Assembly: GCF_002980625.1 (NCBI RefSeq)
Contig: NZ_PVLR01000013.1
Span: forward strand, 1 to 45,532
Origin: Malikia spinosa
Lineage (GTDB): Bacteria > Pseudomonadota > Gammaproteobacteria > Burkholderiales > Burkholderiaceae_C
Length of the DNA stretch: 45,532 nucleotides
Direction of reading: 5' to 3'
Shown: positions 15,496 to 23,924 of the stretch, piece by piece
Numbering within the stretch: the stretch's first letter is position 1
How the letters are laid out: each line of letters starts with the position of its first letter
Notes under the pieces: model-generated
Database searches by the model: none
Told to the model about the DNA's origin: nothing
Seen by the model: the letters and a program-made list of their open reading frames with translations, nothing else
Position numbers and translations under genes: made by a program

Positions 15496-16784
15496 GCTGT
15501 CTCCTGCGCCTGGAGCAGCAGTTCATCGAAGGCCTGCAGCAGCTCATGTGCCGGCTCGGCGCCGAAGCGGTGCCGGTAGAGCCGGCCAAAGAAGTCGGCC
15601 GGCTCCAGGGAGGCGAGCTCCTCGACCGAGACCTTGGGTGCTGGGTTGGCCTCGGACAGTTCGGCCGCCCGGACATGGCTGGTCTCGATCCGCACCAGCC
15701 GCACCGGCTTGCCGGCCAACGCGGCCTCGATGCTGGCGCGCAGTCCGGGCTCGGGCTGTTCCAGCTGCACCCGCACCAGCAGATAGGGCTGCTCGGCCTC
15801 GGGCCGCTGCGGCAGCTCGAGCGCTTCGAGCTGTTTCAGCACCTGCTCGAGTGGCGCCGGCTGCCGCGGCAGGCGCAGCAGCTCGACCGCGCGCGGGATG
15901 CGCAGCTCCCTGACCTCGGTCACTGCCTCGCCTGAGAGTTCGACCAGTAGCACCTGATGCGGGTAGTCGACCTCGGAAAAGGACAGCGGCAGCGGGCTGC
16001 CGCAATAGCGCCGCGTCGGGTCGCCGCCGACGCGCTGCGCCAGATGCAGGTGTCCCAGCGCGACATAGGCGATGCCGGGATCGAACAGCGCGCTGGGCAG
16101 CGCCTCGGCGCCGCCGATCACGAGCCGGCGCTCGGATTCCTCGGACACCTGGCCGCCGCGCATGTGGCAGTGGCCCATCGCGACCACGGCCTGGCCGGGC
16201 TGGCGTCGCGCCTGCACCCGCTGCCAGGCCTGGCGATACAGCTGCGCCATGCCGGCTTGGTAGCTGTCGAGCGCTTCTGTCTCGCTGGCGGCGAGGCGCG
16301 GCAGATCGGCCGGACGCAGGAAGGGCATCGCGATGCACCAGGCCGCGACGGCGCCGCTGCGGTCCTTGAGCGGCAGGATCAGCCGGTCCAGCTGGGCTGC
16401 CGAATCTTCGTCGTTCGCGTCGCTGGCGCCGTCAGCCGGTCTGCCGACCGCACCGATCGCACCGATCGCGCTGGCGTCGAACAGCGACAGCAGCGGCCCG
16501 GGCGCCTCGATCCGGCCTGGCGAATCGTGGTTGCCCGCGATCATCACGATCGCCAGCTGCGGCACCCGCGCGCGCGCCCGGGTCAGGAAATCGTAGAGCT
16601 GGCGCTGCGAGGCCGCCGAGGGGTTGGTGTGGTCGAACAGGTCGCCCGCGATCAGCAGCGCATCGACCTGTTCGGCCTCCAGCTGCTCGAGCAGCCAGTC
16701 CAGGAAGCGGGCGTGTTCGTAGCCGCGCTCGTACTGGTGCAGCGTCTGCCCCAGGTGCCAGTCGGAGGTGTGCAGGATCTTCAT
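15492..16784 (-). CDS. sbcD: Exonuclease subunit SbcD
   Basis: SbcD is the Mre11-like nuclease partner of SbcC. The 430-residue protein begins MKILHTSDWHLGQTLHQ, with the metal ligands Asp and His of the phosphoesterase domain, then LLIAGDLFDHTNPS, MIAGNHDSPGR and MGHCHMRGG; YVALGHLHLAQRV supplies the last His pair. This is a full set of metallophosphoesterase motifs. An extra acidic, Ala/Ile-Gly-rich loop (about residues 110-130, AIGAIGAVGRPADGASDAND) comes between the GNHDS block and the next, again from short DNA repeats. sbcC follows with a 4-base overlap, so the two subunits are made together. Confidence 0.95.
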   Translation of the reverse strand: MKILHTSDWHLGQTLHQYERGYEHARFLDWLLEQLEAEQVDALLIAGDLFDHTNPSAASQRQLYDFLTRARARVPQLAIVMIAGNHDSPGRIEAPGPLLSLFDASAIGAIGAVGRPADGASDANDEDSAAQLDRLILPLKDRSGAVAAWCIAMPFLRPADLPRLAASETEALDSYQAGMAQLYRQAWQRVQARRQPGQAVVAMGHCHMRGGQVSEESERRLVIGGAEALPSALFDPGIAYVALGHLHLAQRVGGDPTRRYCGSPLPLSFSEVDYPHQVLLVELSGEAVTEVRELRIPRAVELLRLPRQPAPLEQVLKQLEALELPQRPEAEQPYLLVRVQLEQPEPGLRASIEAALAGKPVRLVRIETSHVRAAELSEANPAPKVSVEELASLEPADFFGRLYRHRFGAEPAHELLQAFDELLLQAQETA

Positions 16785-16853
16785 TGACTGAGATTATTGC
16801 TGCAGCCGGCCGGCGTACTGATCCGTGGCCTGTCCTGCTCTATCCTGTCTTGG

Positions 16854-16898
16854 CCCAGACCGCCCAGACCGCCCAGACCGCCCAGACCGCCCAGACCG
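16854..16898. repeat. Intergenic 9-bp tandem array (CCCAGACCG x5)
   Basis: Five exact copies of CCCAGACCG lie in the 137-base gap between sbcD and the prenyltransferase gene. It is non-coding as far as I can tell. The copies are too short and unspaced to be a CRISPR. Confidence 0.95.
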
Positions 16899-16921
16899 CC
16901 TGTCCCGGCTTGGCCCGGTCT

Positions 16922-17851
16922 TCAGCCGGCGACCCAGGCCAGTCCCGCTGCCAGCCCCAGCCCGTGCACCGTTCCGGCCGCGATCGTCAGCAGGATGGCC
17001 GGTTGCAGCGTTGAGGGCCGATCGGCGCGCAGCCACAGCAGCCCGCTGGCTGCGAGCGAAAGCGGCAACGAGGCCAGACCCGCGAGTGCCGGAGCCGGCA
17101 GCCAGCCCAGCCATGCCGCGCCCACCACCCAGCCATGCGCCAGCAGCGCCATCAGCAGATAGAGCCGGGCGCTGGCTCGAGCGCCGAGCCTGACCACCAG
17201 CGTGCGCTTGCCGACTGCCGCGTCCGAGGCGGCATCGGGGTAGCCGTTGATCAGCAGGATATTGGCCATCAGCAGCGCAAAGCCGAATGCCGCGATTCCC
17301 GGCAGCAGCAGCCAGTCGCGCCGCTGCACCTGGTCGGCGCCGACCACGATCAGCCCCCAGGCCAGCGCCACGGCCAGCTCGCCCAGGCCGCGCGACATCA
17401 GCTTGAGCGGCGGGGCCGAATAGGCCCAGCCCAGTGCCAGCCCGGCCAGCCCGAGCAGCAGCAGCCCGCCACCCGTGACCCAGGCCAGCAGCAGTCCGCC
17501 CAGCGCCACGCCGGCCAGCAGCCCCCAGGCCAGCGCACGGGTTTGCTCCGGCGTGACCTGGCCCTGCTGGATCAGCCGCGAGCCGCCCGTGAACGGAAAC
17601 AGCCCGCTCTGGTTGGCCGCATCGGCGCCGTTGAGCGCATCGTGGTAGTCGTTGAGCACATTGGCGCCGGCATGCGCTGCCAGCGCCAGCACCAGCGTCA
17701 GCAGGGCCAGCCGCCAGTCGGTCGACCCGTTGCTGCTGGCGGCCGATGCGATGCCCAGCAGGCAGGCGACCGCGGTGATGGTCAGGAAGCCGGGCCGGGT
17801 CATGCGCAGCAGCAGTTTCCAGTCGAGGCGGGTAGGGGGTTTCGTTGTCAT
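16922..17851 (-). CDS. UbiA-family prenyltransferase (MenA-like)
   Basis: This 309-residue integral membrane protein belongs to the UbiA superfamily, which joins a polyprenyl chain to an aromatic acceptor. The first Asp-rich motif is NVLNDYHDALNGAD (about residues 65-78) and the second is NGYPDAASDAAVGKRTLVVRLG, with about nine hydrophobic helices. The NDYHD and D-x-x-x-GKRTL pattern is closest to 1,4-dihydroxy-2-naphthoate prenyltransferases (MenA), but no other menaquinone gene is nearby, so the acceptor is open. It stands alone; sbcD lies downstream after a 9-bp repeat array. The ATG at 17851 has weak ribosome-site support, but the protein's N-terminus (RLDWKLLLRMTRPGFL) fits the family. 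Confidence 0.85.
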   Translation of the reverse strand: MTTKPPTRLDWKLLLRMTRPGFLTITAVACLLGIASAASSNGSTDWRLALLTLVLALAAHAGANVLNDYHDALNGADAANQSGLFPFTGGSRLIQQGQVTPEQTRALAWGLLAGVALGGLLLAWVTGGGLLLLGLAGLALGWAYSAPPLKLMSRGLGELAVALAWGLIVVGADQVQRRDWLLLPGIAAFGFALLMANILLINGYPDAASDAAVGKRTLVVRLGARASARLYLLMALLAHGWVVGAAWLGWLPAPALAGLASLPLSLAASGLLWLRADRPSTLQPAILLTIAAGTVHGLGLAAGLAWVAG

Positions 17852-17872
17852 GCGTCTATTGTGGCAAGACTC

Positions 17873-17896
17873 GCCAGCGCCAGCGCCAGCGCCAGC
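17873..17896. repeat. GCCAGC x4 tandem repeat
   Basis: Four exact copies of a 6-mer lie in the short gap between the prenyltransferase start and the regulator stop. No reading frame uses it. Confidence 0.9.
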
Positions 17897-17920
17897 CCTG
17901 CCGGACTGGACTGGACGCGG

Positions 17921-18697
17921 CTAGCGTTCCTGGGGGGCGGCTGCCACGCGCGCGAACAACTCGTGCCGGTAGCGGATCCCCAGCTTGTTGAACGCGCGGT
18001 CGCGATAGGTCTTGACGGTGGGCGCGGTCAAGCCCAGGTCGGCCGCGATGCCATCCTGGGTCCAGCCCTTGAGCAGGCGCTGGCAGACATCGCGCTCGCG
18101 CGCGGTCAGACCCTCGAGCGCGTCAGACTGTGCCGGCAGGCTGGCATTCAGCGTGACATGGCGCTGCACGCAGGCCAGCAGCGGCGGCGCCATGTCGGCC
18201 ACCGCATCGATCGCGTCGGCACAGAAGACCGGCTGATGCTCATGGCGGTAGAAGTTGATCGCGAGCAGCCCGTGGCGCTCGCTGGGCGTGACGATCGACA
18301 AGCGCTCCTGCAGGCCGTGCGCGCTGTAGATGGCCGAGCGGTGCTCGATCGGAATCTCGCTGGCGTTCCAGTGCACCATGGCCGTCGTGCCAGGCGCGAC
18401 CCGGTCGCGCGCCACGGCAAAGGTGGCATCGCGCCGGTAGAGCGAGTCGCGATACACCCGCCAGGAAGCCGCCGTGCCATCGGGAAAGGCCTGGATGCTG
18501 CCGTGGGCGTGCAGGCTGGGCGGTGCATCCTGGTACAGGGTGTAGACCGACCACCAGGCCAGCGGCATCCAGCGGTTGAGGTCGGCCAGTGCCTGCTGGC
18601 CGAAATGCGGGTTGCCGACATGGCCGATCACCCCAGCCAGCGCCGACAAGCCGCCCGCCTGGAGACCGTGGGAACGGGGCAATTCGATGAGCTGCAT
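17921..18697 (-). CDS. LuxR-family transcriptional regulator
   Basis: The C-terminal 65 residues form a LuxR/FixJ helix-turn-helix: LTARERDVCQRLLKGWTQDGIAADLGLTAPTVKTYRDRAFNKLGI. The first 180 residues are a divergent sensory region that I cannot place in a named family; they lack an obvious receiver-domain Asp site, so a response regulator is unlikely. The protein (258 residues) is divergent from the acyl-CoA synthetase operon, with about 135 bases between their starts. That gap contains overlapping dyads, suggesting it controls this operon, perhaps in response to an acid or its CoA ester. Regulation in either direction is inferred only from position. The ATG at 18697 lacks a strong Shine-Dalgarno. 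Confidence 0.85.
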   Translation of the reverse strand: MQLIELPRSHGLQAGGLSALAGVIGHVGNPHFGQQALADLNRWMPLAWWSVYTLYQDAPPSLHAHGSIQAFPDGTAASWRVYRDSLYRRDATFAVARDRVAPGTTAMVHWNASEIPIEHRSAIYSAHGLQERLSIVTPSERHGLLAINFYRHEHQPVFCADAIDAVADMAPPLLACVQRHVTLNASLPAQSDALEGLTARERDVCQRLLKGWTQDGIAADLGLTAPTVKTYRDRAFNKLGIRYRHELFARVAAAPQER

Positions 18698-18725
18698 GGG
18701 GTGTAAGGAGGTGCAGGGGGTTTCC

Positions 18726-18773
18726 CTGTCCTCTTCTGGGTGGACAGACAGAAGCGCGCGCAGATTCTAATCT
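18726..18773. promoter_or_regulatory. Operator-like dyads in divergent promoter region
   Basis: Three dyads lie together: CTGTCC-N10-GGACAG (18726-18747), CTTCTG-N10-CAGAAG (18733-18754) and AGATT-CT-AATCT (18762-18773). The first two overlap and share the same 10-base spacing, as for one dimeric regulator. They sit between the LuxR-type gene and the acyl-CoA synthetase gene. Confidence 0.5.
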
Positions 18774-18832
18774 CCATCCGGTCCAGAACAAGAGGCCGGA
18801 CCGCCGGCCATGACCCGAGGAGACCCCCGTCC

Positions 18833-20689
18833 ATGACCGCCGCCATTGCCGCTCCGATCGACATCGCCAGGCTGGAAAGCCAGCCCTACGAAAGCTATCA
18901 GCCCCATCGCTCCGTTCTCGAGGCGCTGGAGCAGGCGACCCGTGACTGGCCAGAGCGCACGGCCCTGACCTATATCGAAGCGCCCGACCCTGAGCGGCCG
19001 GCCAGGCGCTGGAGCTACGCGGAATTCGCGACCGAGGTCCGGCGCGCTGCCAACCTGTTTCGCCAGCTGTCGGATGGCAAGCCCGCGCGTGTCGCGACGC
19101 TGCTGCCCAACATCCCGCAAGCCTGGTTCACTCTGCTCGGCGCCGAGACCGCCGGCGTGCTGTGTCCGGTCAACTACCAGCTCGACGCCGAGCATGTGGC
19201 CGAGCTGGTGCATGCCACCGGTGCCAACATCCTGGTCGCATTGGGCCCTCATCCCGAGCTCGACATCTGGTCGCGCGTGACCGAGATCAGTCGGCGCTGC
19301 CCCCTGCTCAAGCAGGTGCTGGTGGTGGGCGCTGCCGACGGCGCACAGGATTTCGACGCCGCGCTGGCCCGCATGCGCGGCGACCGGCTCGAATTCGAGG
19401 TTCCGCTGGAGCGCGACCGCCTGGCGGCGCTGTTCCACACCGGCGGCACGACCGGCCGCCCCAAGCTGGCGCAGCACACGCATGGCAACCAGCTGCATGT
19501 GGCCCTGGGGGCGACCCAGATGTACGGCATGGGCCATGAAGACGTGATGCTCAACGGCTTTCCCCTGTTCCATGTCGCGGGCTCCTTCGTCTATGGGCTG
19601 TCCACGCTGATGGCTGGTGCCGAGCTGGTGCTGCCGACGCTGCTGGGCATGCGCAACAAGGCCTTCGTCGCGCGCTACTGGGACTTCGTCGCGCGCCACC
19701 GCATCACGCTGCTGGCAGGGGTGCCGACCGTGATGTCCGGCCTGATGGCCGGGCCGCTGCCGGCGCCGGGCCAAGCCGCGCGGGTGCGCGCCATGCTGAC
19801 CGGCGGCTCTCCGTTGCCAGACGAAGTGGCCGCCGGCTTCGAGCGCCAGTTCTCGATCCCGGTGCGCAACATCCTGGGCATGACCGAATGCGCAGGCGTG
19901 ATCTCGATCGAGCCAGTGGCCGGTGTGCGCGTTCCGGGGTCCTGCGGCTTGCCATTGCCCTATACCCGGGTGCGCAGCATCGATGGCGCGGGCCAGCCCT
20001 TGCCAGCGGGCGCCACCGGCGTGCTGTGCGTCCAGGGGCCCGCGGTCGGGCCGGGCTACACCGAGGCCGAACGCAATGCCGGCACCTTCCACGACGGCTG
20101 GCTGATCACGGGCGATATCGGCCATGTCGACCACGACGGCCGGGTTTTCATCACCGGCCGGGCCAAGGACGTGATCGTGCGTGGTGGCCACAACATTGAT
20201 CCGCACCTGATCGAGGATGCCCTGATGCGCCACCCCGCCGTGCTGATGGCCGCCGCCGTCGGTGAGCCCGACGAATACGCCGGCGAACTGCCGGTCGCCT
20301 ATGTGGTGCTCAAGGACGGTGCCGACATCGAACCGGCCGAGCTGCTCCGGTTCACCCAGCAGTACATCCCGGAGCGCCCGGCCTGTCCCAAGCGCATCGA
20401 GCGGGTGGCCGCGCTGCCTCAGACCGCCATCGGCAAGATCTACAAGCCAGCGCTGCGCCAGGCCGCGATCGGCCGCGGCTTGCGCGAGCGCCTCGAGCGC
20501 GCCGGCCTGTCCGAGCAGGCCCAGGTCGAGGTGCGCGACGAGGCTGGCGTCACCACGGTGATCTTCATGCTGCAGCCACACGCTTCCCCGGATGCCTCCC
20601 CGCAGGCCTTGGCCGAGGCCGTGCGCCGGATCATGGCGCCCTTTGCCCTGCGCTACCGCATCGAAGCGGGGCTGGCAACGATCTCTTGA
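18833..20689 (+). CDS. AMP-binding acyl-CoA synthetase
   Basis: This 618-residue adenylate-forming enzyme activates a carboxylic acid to its CoA thioester using ATP. The phosphate-binding loop is LFHTGGTTGRPKLAQHTHGN (about residues 198-217), the A5 region is GMTECAGVISIEP, the A7-A8 hinge is DGWLITGDIGHVDHDGRVFITGRAKDVIVRGG, and the catalytic Lys is in TAIGKIYKP near the C-terminus. The substrate is not settled by sequence; the neighbours suggest an acid that is then hydrated and oxidised. The start at 18833 has a GAGGAGA site 9 bases upstream; an in-frame ATG at 18740 would overlap the putative operators. The last 60 residues are an extra tail beyond the usual end. Confidence 0.92.
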   Translation: MTAAIAAPIDIARLESQPYESYQPHRSVLEALEQATRDWPERTALTYIEAPDPERPARRWSYAEFATEVRRAANLFRQLSDGKPARVATLLPNIPQAWFTLLGAETAGVLCPVNYQLDAEHVAELVHATGANILVALGPHPELDIWSRVTEISRRCPLLKQVLVVGAADGAQDFDAALARMRGDRLEFEVPLERDRLAALFHTGGTTGRPKLAQHTHGNQLHVALGATQMYGMGHEDVMLNGFPLFHVAGSFVYGLSTLMAGAELVLPTLLGMRNKAFVARYWDFVARHRITLLAGVPTVMSGLMAGPLPAPGQAARVRAMLTGGSPLPDEVAAGFERQFSIPVRNILGMTECAGVISIEPVAGVRVPGSCGLPLPYTRVRSIDGAGQPLPAGATGVLCVQGPAVGPGYTEAERNAGTFHDGWLITGDIGHVDHDGRVFITGRAKDVIVRGGHNIDPHLIEDALMRHPAVLMAAAVGEPDEYAGELPVAYVVLKDGADIEPAELLRFTQQYIPERPACPKRIERVAALPQTAIGKIYKPALRQAAIGRGLRERLERAGLSEQAQVEVRDEAGVTTVIFMLQPHASPDASPQALAEAVRRIMAPFALRYRIEAGLATIS

Positions 20690-20704
20690 CTGAACAGGAC
20701 CTAT

Positions 20705-21514
20705 ATGGATTCCCCCTTGTTGTACCGCCGCCAGGGCGCGGTGGCCGTGCTCACCTTGAACCGTCCTGCCGCGCGCAACGCGCTCACGCCCGAGATGCTC
20801 TGCCGCCTGGCCGATGCCGTGATCGATTTCGAGCGTGACGACGGCTTGCAGGTGCTGGTGATTGGCGCGGCCGGTGAGCAGGCTTTCTGCGCCGGTGGTG
20901 ACCTGGCTCGCACCCTCCCGCTCATGAGCGGCGAGCGCGCGCCCGCCGACCCCTGGGATCACCGCGTGCTCGAGGACCCCGAGGTCATGCGAGCCTCCTC
21001 GCTGCGTGACTATCCCTTGCACAAGCCCGTGATTGCCGCGATCAACGGCGCCTGCTTTGCCGCCGGCTTCGAGCTCATGCTCGGGACCGACATCCGCATC
21101 GCCGCCGAACATGCGACCTTCTGCCTGCCCGAGGTCAAGCGGGCCGTTGTGCCGTTTGCCGGCTCGATGGTGCGCCTGCCGCGGCAGATTCCCTATGCCA
21201 AGGCCATGGAGCTGATGCTGACCGGCGACCCGATCGACGCCCGTGAGGCACTCGCCATCGGGCTGGTCAACCATGTGCTGCCGGCCGCCGAGGTGATGAC
21301 CCGTGCCCTGCAACTGGCCGAGCGCATCGCACAGAACGGTCCGCTGGCGGTGCGCCGGCTCAAGCAGACCGTGACCGAAGCCAGCGGCCGGTCGCTGGCC
21401 GAGGGCTTCGCGCTGGAGGACGAAACCAAGCGCATCGTGCTGGGTAGCGAAGACGCGCGCGAGGGACCGCGCGCCTTCATGGAAAAACGTGCGCCGCATT
21501 ACCGCGGCCGTTGA
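20705..21514 (+). CDS. Enoyl-CoA hydratase/isomerase family protein
   Basis: A 269-residue crotonase-fold enzyme. The oxyanion-hole segments are visible as FCAGGDLARTLPL (about residues 61-73) and INGACFAAGFELMLGTDIRIAAE, followed by FCLPEVKRAVVPFAGSMVRLPR, which in this position normally carries one of the active-site carboxylates. Family members hydrate, isomerise or cleave acyl-CoA esters. It follows the acyl-CoA synthetase by 15 bases and its stop overlaps the next gene's ribosome site, so the product of the synthetase is probably its substrate. A GGACCTAT site precedes the ATG. The exact reaction cannot be told; hydratase is likely from the context. Confidence 0.9.
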   Translation: MDSPLLYRRQGAVAVLTLNRPAARNALTPEMLCRLADAVIDFERDDGLQVLVIGAAGEQAFCAGGDLARTLPLMSGERAPADPWDHRVLEDPEVMRASSLRDYPLHKPVIAAINGACFAAGFELMLGTDIRIAAEHATFCLPEVKRAVVPFAGSMVRLPRQIPYAKAMELMLTGDPIDAREALAIGLVNHVLPAAEVMTRALQLAERIAQNGPLAVRRLKQTVTEASGRSLAEGFALEDETKRIVLGSEDAREGPRAFMEKRAPHYRGR

Positions 21515-21522
21515 AGGACGAC

Positions 21523-22437
21523 ATGAACCATCCATCGAAACCCATCAGCCTGAGCGGCCAGGTGGCCATCGTCACCGGCAGTGGCCGCGGCCTGGGACTG
21601 GCCTTCGCGCAGGCCCTGGCCCGCGCCGGAGCCCGCGTCGTGGTCAACGACATCGATCCCGCCACGGCCGAGGCCGCCGTCGCCTCCATCCTGGCCGAGG
21701 GGGGCCAGGCGGTGCACGAGGTCGTGCCGGTGGGCACGGCCGAAGCGGCCGATCGCCTGGTCAGCAAGGCCGTCGACACCTGGGGCCGGCTCGACATCCT
21801 GTGCGCCAATGCCGGCATCCTGCGCGACCGCGTGCTGTGGAACATGAGCGACGAGGACTTCGACGCCGTCATCCACACCCACCTGCGCGGCACCTTCACC
21901 TGTGCCCGCTCGGCTGTGCGCCGCATGCGCGAGCAGGGACAAGGCGGGCGCTTGCTGCTGATCGCCTCGCCGGCCGGCCAGCGTGGCAACTTCGGCCAGA
22001 CCAGCTACTCGGCGGCCAAGGCCGGCATCGCGGGCTTCGCGCGCACCTGGGCCATGGAATGCGCCAAGTCCGCCATCACGGTCAACGCCATCGTGCCGGT
22101 GGCCTATACCCAGATGGTGGTCTCGATGCCGGCGTTCGCGCCTTATGCCGAAGCGGTGGCGCGCGGCGAGCCGCTGCCGACCGAGCTGCGCCAGCGCATG
22201 GGCCTGGGCACGTCCGCCGATGTCGCTCCGTTGCTGGTCTTCCTGGCCTCGGAGCAGGCACGCCACATCACGGGCCAGTGCATCGGCCTGGGCGGCGACA
22301 AGCTGAGCCTGTGGTCGCACCCGCAGGAGCTGCGCTCGGCCTACCGCGAAGGCGGCTGGAGCGCCGAGGACATCGCCCGGGTCTGGGACAGCTCGGTGGG
22401 CATCGAGCCGCAAAGCCTCGGAATGCCGCCGCTCTAG
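21523..22437 (+). CDS. SDR family oxidoreductase
   Basis: This 304-residue short-chain dehydrogenase has the cofactor motif TGSGRGLGLAF (about residues 19-29), the NAG motif, and the catalytic Ser (IASPAG) and Tyr-x-x-x-Lys (SYSAAK). It resembles the dehydrogenase unit of peroxisomal-type multifunctional enzyme 2, which oxidises 3-hydroxyacyl-CoA; the residues after GQC(I)GLGGDKLSLWSHPQE form a C-terminal tail seen in that group. The ATG at 21523 has AAGGA 5 bases upstream, which makes it preferable to the TTG at 21511. It is the third gene in the cluster and probably performs the oxidation step after hydration. Confidence 0.9.
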   Translation: MNHPSKPISLSGQVAIVTGSGRGLGLAFAQALARAGARVVVNDIDPATAEAAVASILAEGGQAVHEVVPVGTAEAADRLVSKAVDTWGRLDILCANAGILRDRVLWNMSDEDFDAVIHTHLRGTFTCARSAVRRMREQGQGGRLLLIASPAGQRGNFGQTSYSAAKAGIAGFARTWAMECAKSAITVNAIVPVAYTQMVVSMPAFAPYAEAVARGEPLPTELRQRMGLGTSADVAPLLVFLASEQARHITGQCIGLGGDKLSLWSHPQELRSAYREGGWSAEDIARVWDSSVGIEPQSLGMPPL

Positions 22438-22486
22438 ACCTGCCTCAGTTTGATTTCATCACCCACAGAGAAAAAGAGGAGACACC

Positions 22487-23476
22487 ATGAAGAACAGCCA
22501 CGTCACCCGCCGCCACCTGCTGGCCGGCAGCATCGCCTTGACACTGGGCTCCGCCCTGCCAACGGCCTGGGCCCAGGTCTATCCCGACAAGCCGGTCAAG
22601 CTGGCGGTCGGCTTTGCGCCCGGCACCGGCCCCGACCTGCTGGCCCGCACCGCCGGCCAGCAATTCGCCGACCTGATCAAGCAGTCGGTCGTGGTCGACA
22701 ACCGCTCCGGCGCTGGCGGCCAGATCGCCGCTGCCGCGACAGCCAAGAGCCCGGCCGACGGCTACAACCTGCTGCTGGCCGACCTGTCATCCATCAGCAT
22801 CGCGCCCGCGGCCTTCTCCAAGCTGCCTTACGACCCGCAAAAGCAGCTGATTCCAGTGACGGAAATCGCCCGCACCGACTTTGTGCTGGTGGTCCCGGCC
22901 AGTTCGCCGGCCAGGAATATGGACGAGTTCGCCCGCTTGGCCAAGGCCCAGGGCGGCAAGGTCAACTTCGCCACCTTCGGTGCCGGCACTCCGGGCCATT
23001 TCGGTGCCGTGATGCTGGCCGAGATGGCCGGCTACAAGACGGAGGTGATCCACTACCGCCAGACCGCTGACGTGATCACGGCGCTCGGCAGCGCCGAGGT
23101 GCAAGGCGCCCTGATGTCCACCCCGCTGGCAATGGCCCAGGTCAAGGGCGGCAAGATGCGCGCGCTCGCCACCACGGCCGCCAAGCGCTCAGCGCTGCTG
23201 CCCGAAGTGCCGACCTTCATTGAAAGCGGCTATCCCAAGGCGGACTTCTCGGCCTGGTTCGTGATCTTCGTGCCGGCTGGCACCAGCCAGCCAGTCATGG
23301 ACCTGGTCCAGCGCGAGATGGTCAAGGCCGTGCAGACCCCCGAGACGCGCAAGAGGTTGGAGGAGGCTGGCTTCACCGTCTCGGGCAGCAGCCAGGCCGA
23401 GGCGCGCAAGATGGTGCAGGCCGAGACCGTGCGCTGGGCCGAGGTCGTGCGCAACAGCGGCTTTCGCGGCGACTGA
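22487..23476 (+). CDS. Bug-family (TctC) periplasmic solute-binding protein
   Basis: This 329-residue protein is a Bug/TctC receptor, the periplasmic binding part of tripartite tricarboxylate transporters, a family greatly expanded in Burkholderiales. A signal peptide with twin arginines (HVTRRHLLAGSIALTLGSALPTAWA, about residues 5-27) is followed by YPDKPVKLAVGFAPGTGPDLLAR, the family hallmark, and later FGAGTPGHFGAVMLAEMAG and PLAMAQVKGGKMRALATTA. The matching TctA/TctB membrane proteins are not in this operon, which is usual for Bug receptors. It follows the SDR gene after 49 bases with a GAGGAGA site. The ligand is likely the acid metabolised by the three upstream enzymes. Confidence 0.93.
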   Translation: MKNSHVTRRHLLAGSIALTLGSALPTAWAQVYPDKPVKLAVGFAPGTGPDLLARTAGQQFADLIKQSVVVDNRSGAGGQIAAAATAKSPADGYNLLLADLSSISIAPAAFSKLPYDPQKQLIPVTEIARTDFVLVVPASSPARNMDEFARLAKAQGGKVNFATFGAGTPGHFGAVMLAEMAGYKTEVIHYRQTADVITALGSAEVQGALMSTPLAMAQVKGGKMRALATTAAKRSALLPEVPTFIESGYPKADFSAWFVIFVPAGTSQPVMDLVQREMVKAVQTPETRKRLEEAGFTVSGSSQAEARKMVQAETVRWAEVVRNSGFRGD

Positions 23477-23500
23477 CGGCGCTCGATTCGAGTAGATGGG

Positions 23501-23554
23501 AATGGTTTTCTGAATCAATGCATGGGGTGAAATCTGATTCAGGGACCATTTTCC
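23501..23554 (+). terminator. Long imperfect hairpin with U-run after the Bug receptor gene
   Basis: AATGGT and CTGAATCA (23501-23517) pair with TGATTCAG and ACCATT (23535-23550), leaving a 17-base loop and a small internal mismatch that allows G-U pairs. TTTTCC follows. This fits a terminator of the CoA operon, though the loop is long. Confidence 0.5.
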
Positions 23555-23657
23555 TGCTGTTTCTTGCTGTCAGGATCGCGTAGGGAAGTACACACGACAA
23601 TAGCGTGACAGTCGTGCCCGCGGTCGGGATTGACGCTGCTGCTATATTCGCCCTCCG

Positions 23658-23924
23658 ATGTCAACACCCCTGAGCCCCGAACGCTACTGGCGCCTGAACC
23701 GCTGGCTGATCGCTGCCGGCCTGCTGCTGGGCTTTGTCGTGACCTTCGGCCTGGGCTGGTTCGCGCGCGAGCTCGACTTCATCTTCCTAGGCTGGGGCTT
23801 CAACTTCTGGCTCGCGGCCCAGGGCGCGCTGCTGGTCTATCTGCTGATCGTGACCGGCTACGCCTGGATCATGAACCGGCTCGATGACCGCCAGCTCGAT
23901 GCCCCCGGGCGGCCTCCGGCATGA
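23658..23924 (+). CDS. DUF4212 small subunit of sodium/substrate symporter
   Basis: This 88-residue protein matches the DUF4212 family, described as the small partner of a sodium:solute symporter. It has the start SPERYWRLNRWLIAAGLLLGFVVTFGLGWF with one helix and a second helix (FWLAAQGALLVYLLIVTGYAWIM), and the family's conserved FIFLGWGFNFWLAAQG. Its stop overlaps the symporter's start (ATGA), so the two are coupled. The start at 23658 is well placed; no good -10/-35 pair is evident just upstream. Confidence 0.93.
   Translation: MSTPLSPERYWRLNRWLIAAGLLLGFVVTFGLGWFARELDFIFLGWGFNFWLAAQGALLVYLLIVTGYAWIMNRLDDRQLDAPGRPPA

Noticed and set aside
12296-16898. CRISPR-like repeats
   Set aside because: The repeats are 9 bp with no spacers and, in two of three cases, lie in frame within sbcC.
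18767-21535. A 922-codon open frame on the minus strand opposite the acyl-CoA synthetase and hydratase genes
   Set aside because: The GC-rich codon pattern of the real plus-strand genes leaves long stop-free antisense frames; the translation is His/Gln/Arg-rich with no family motif.
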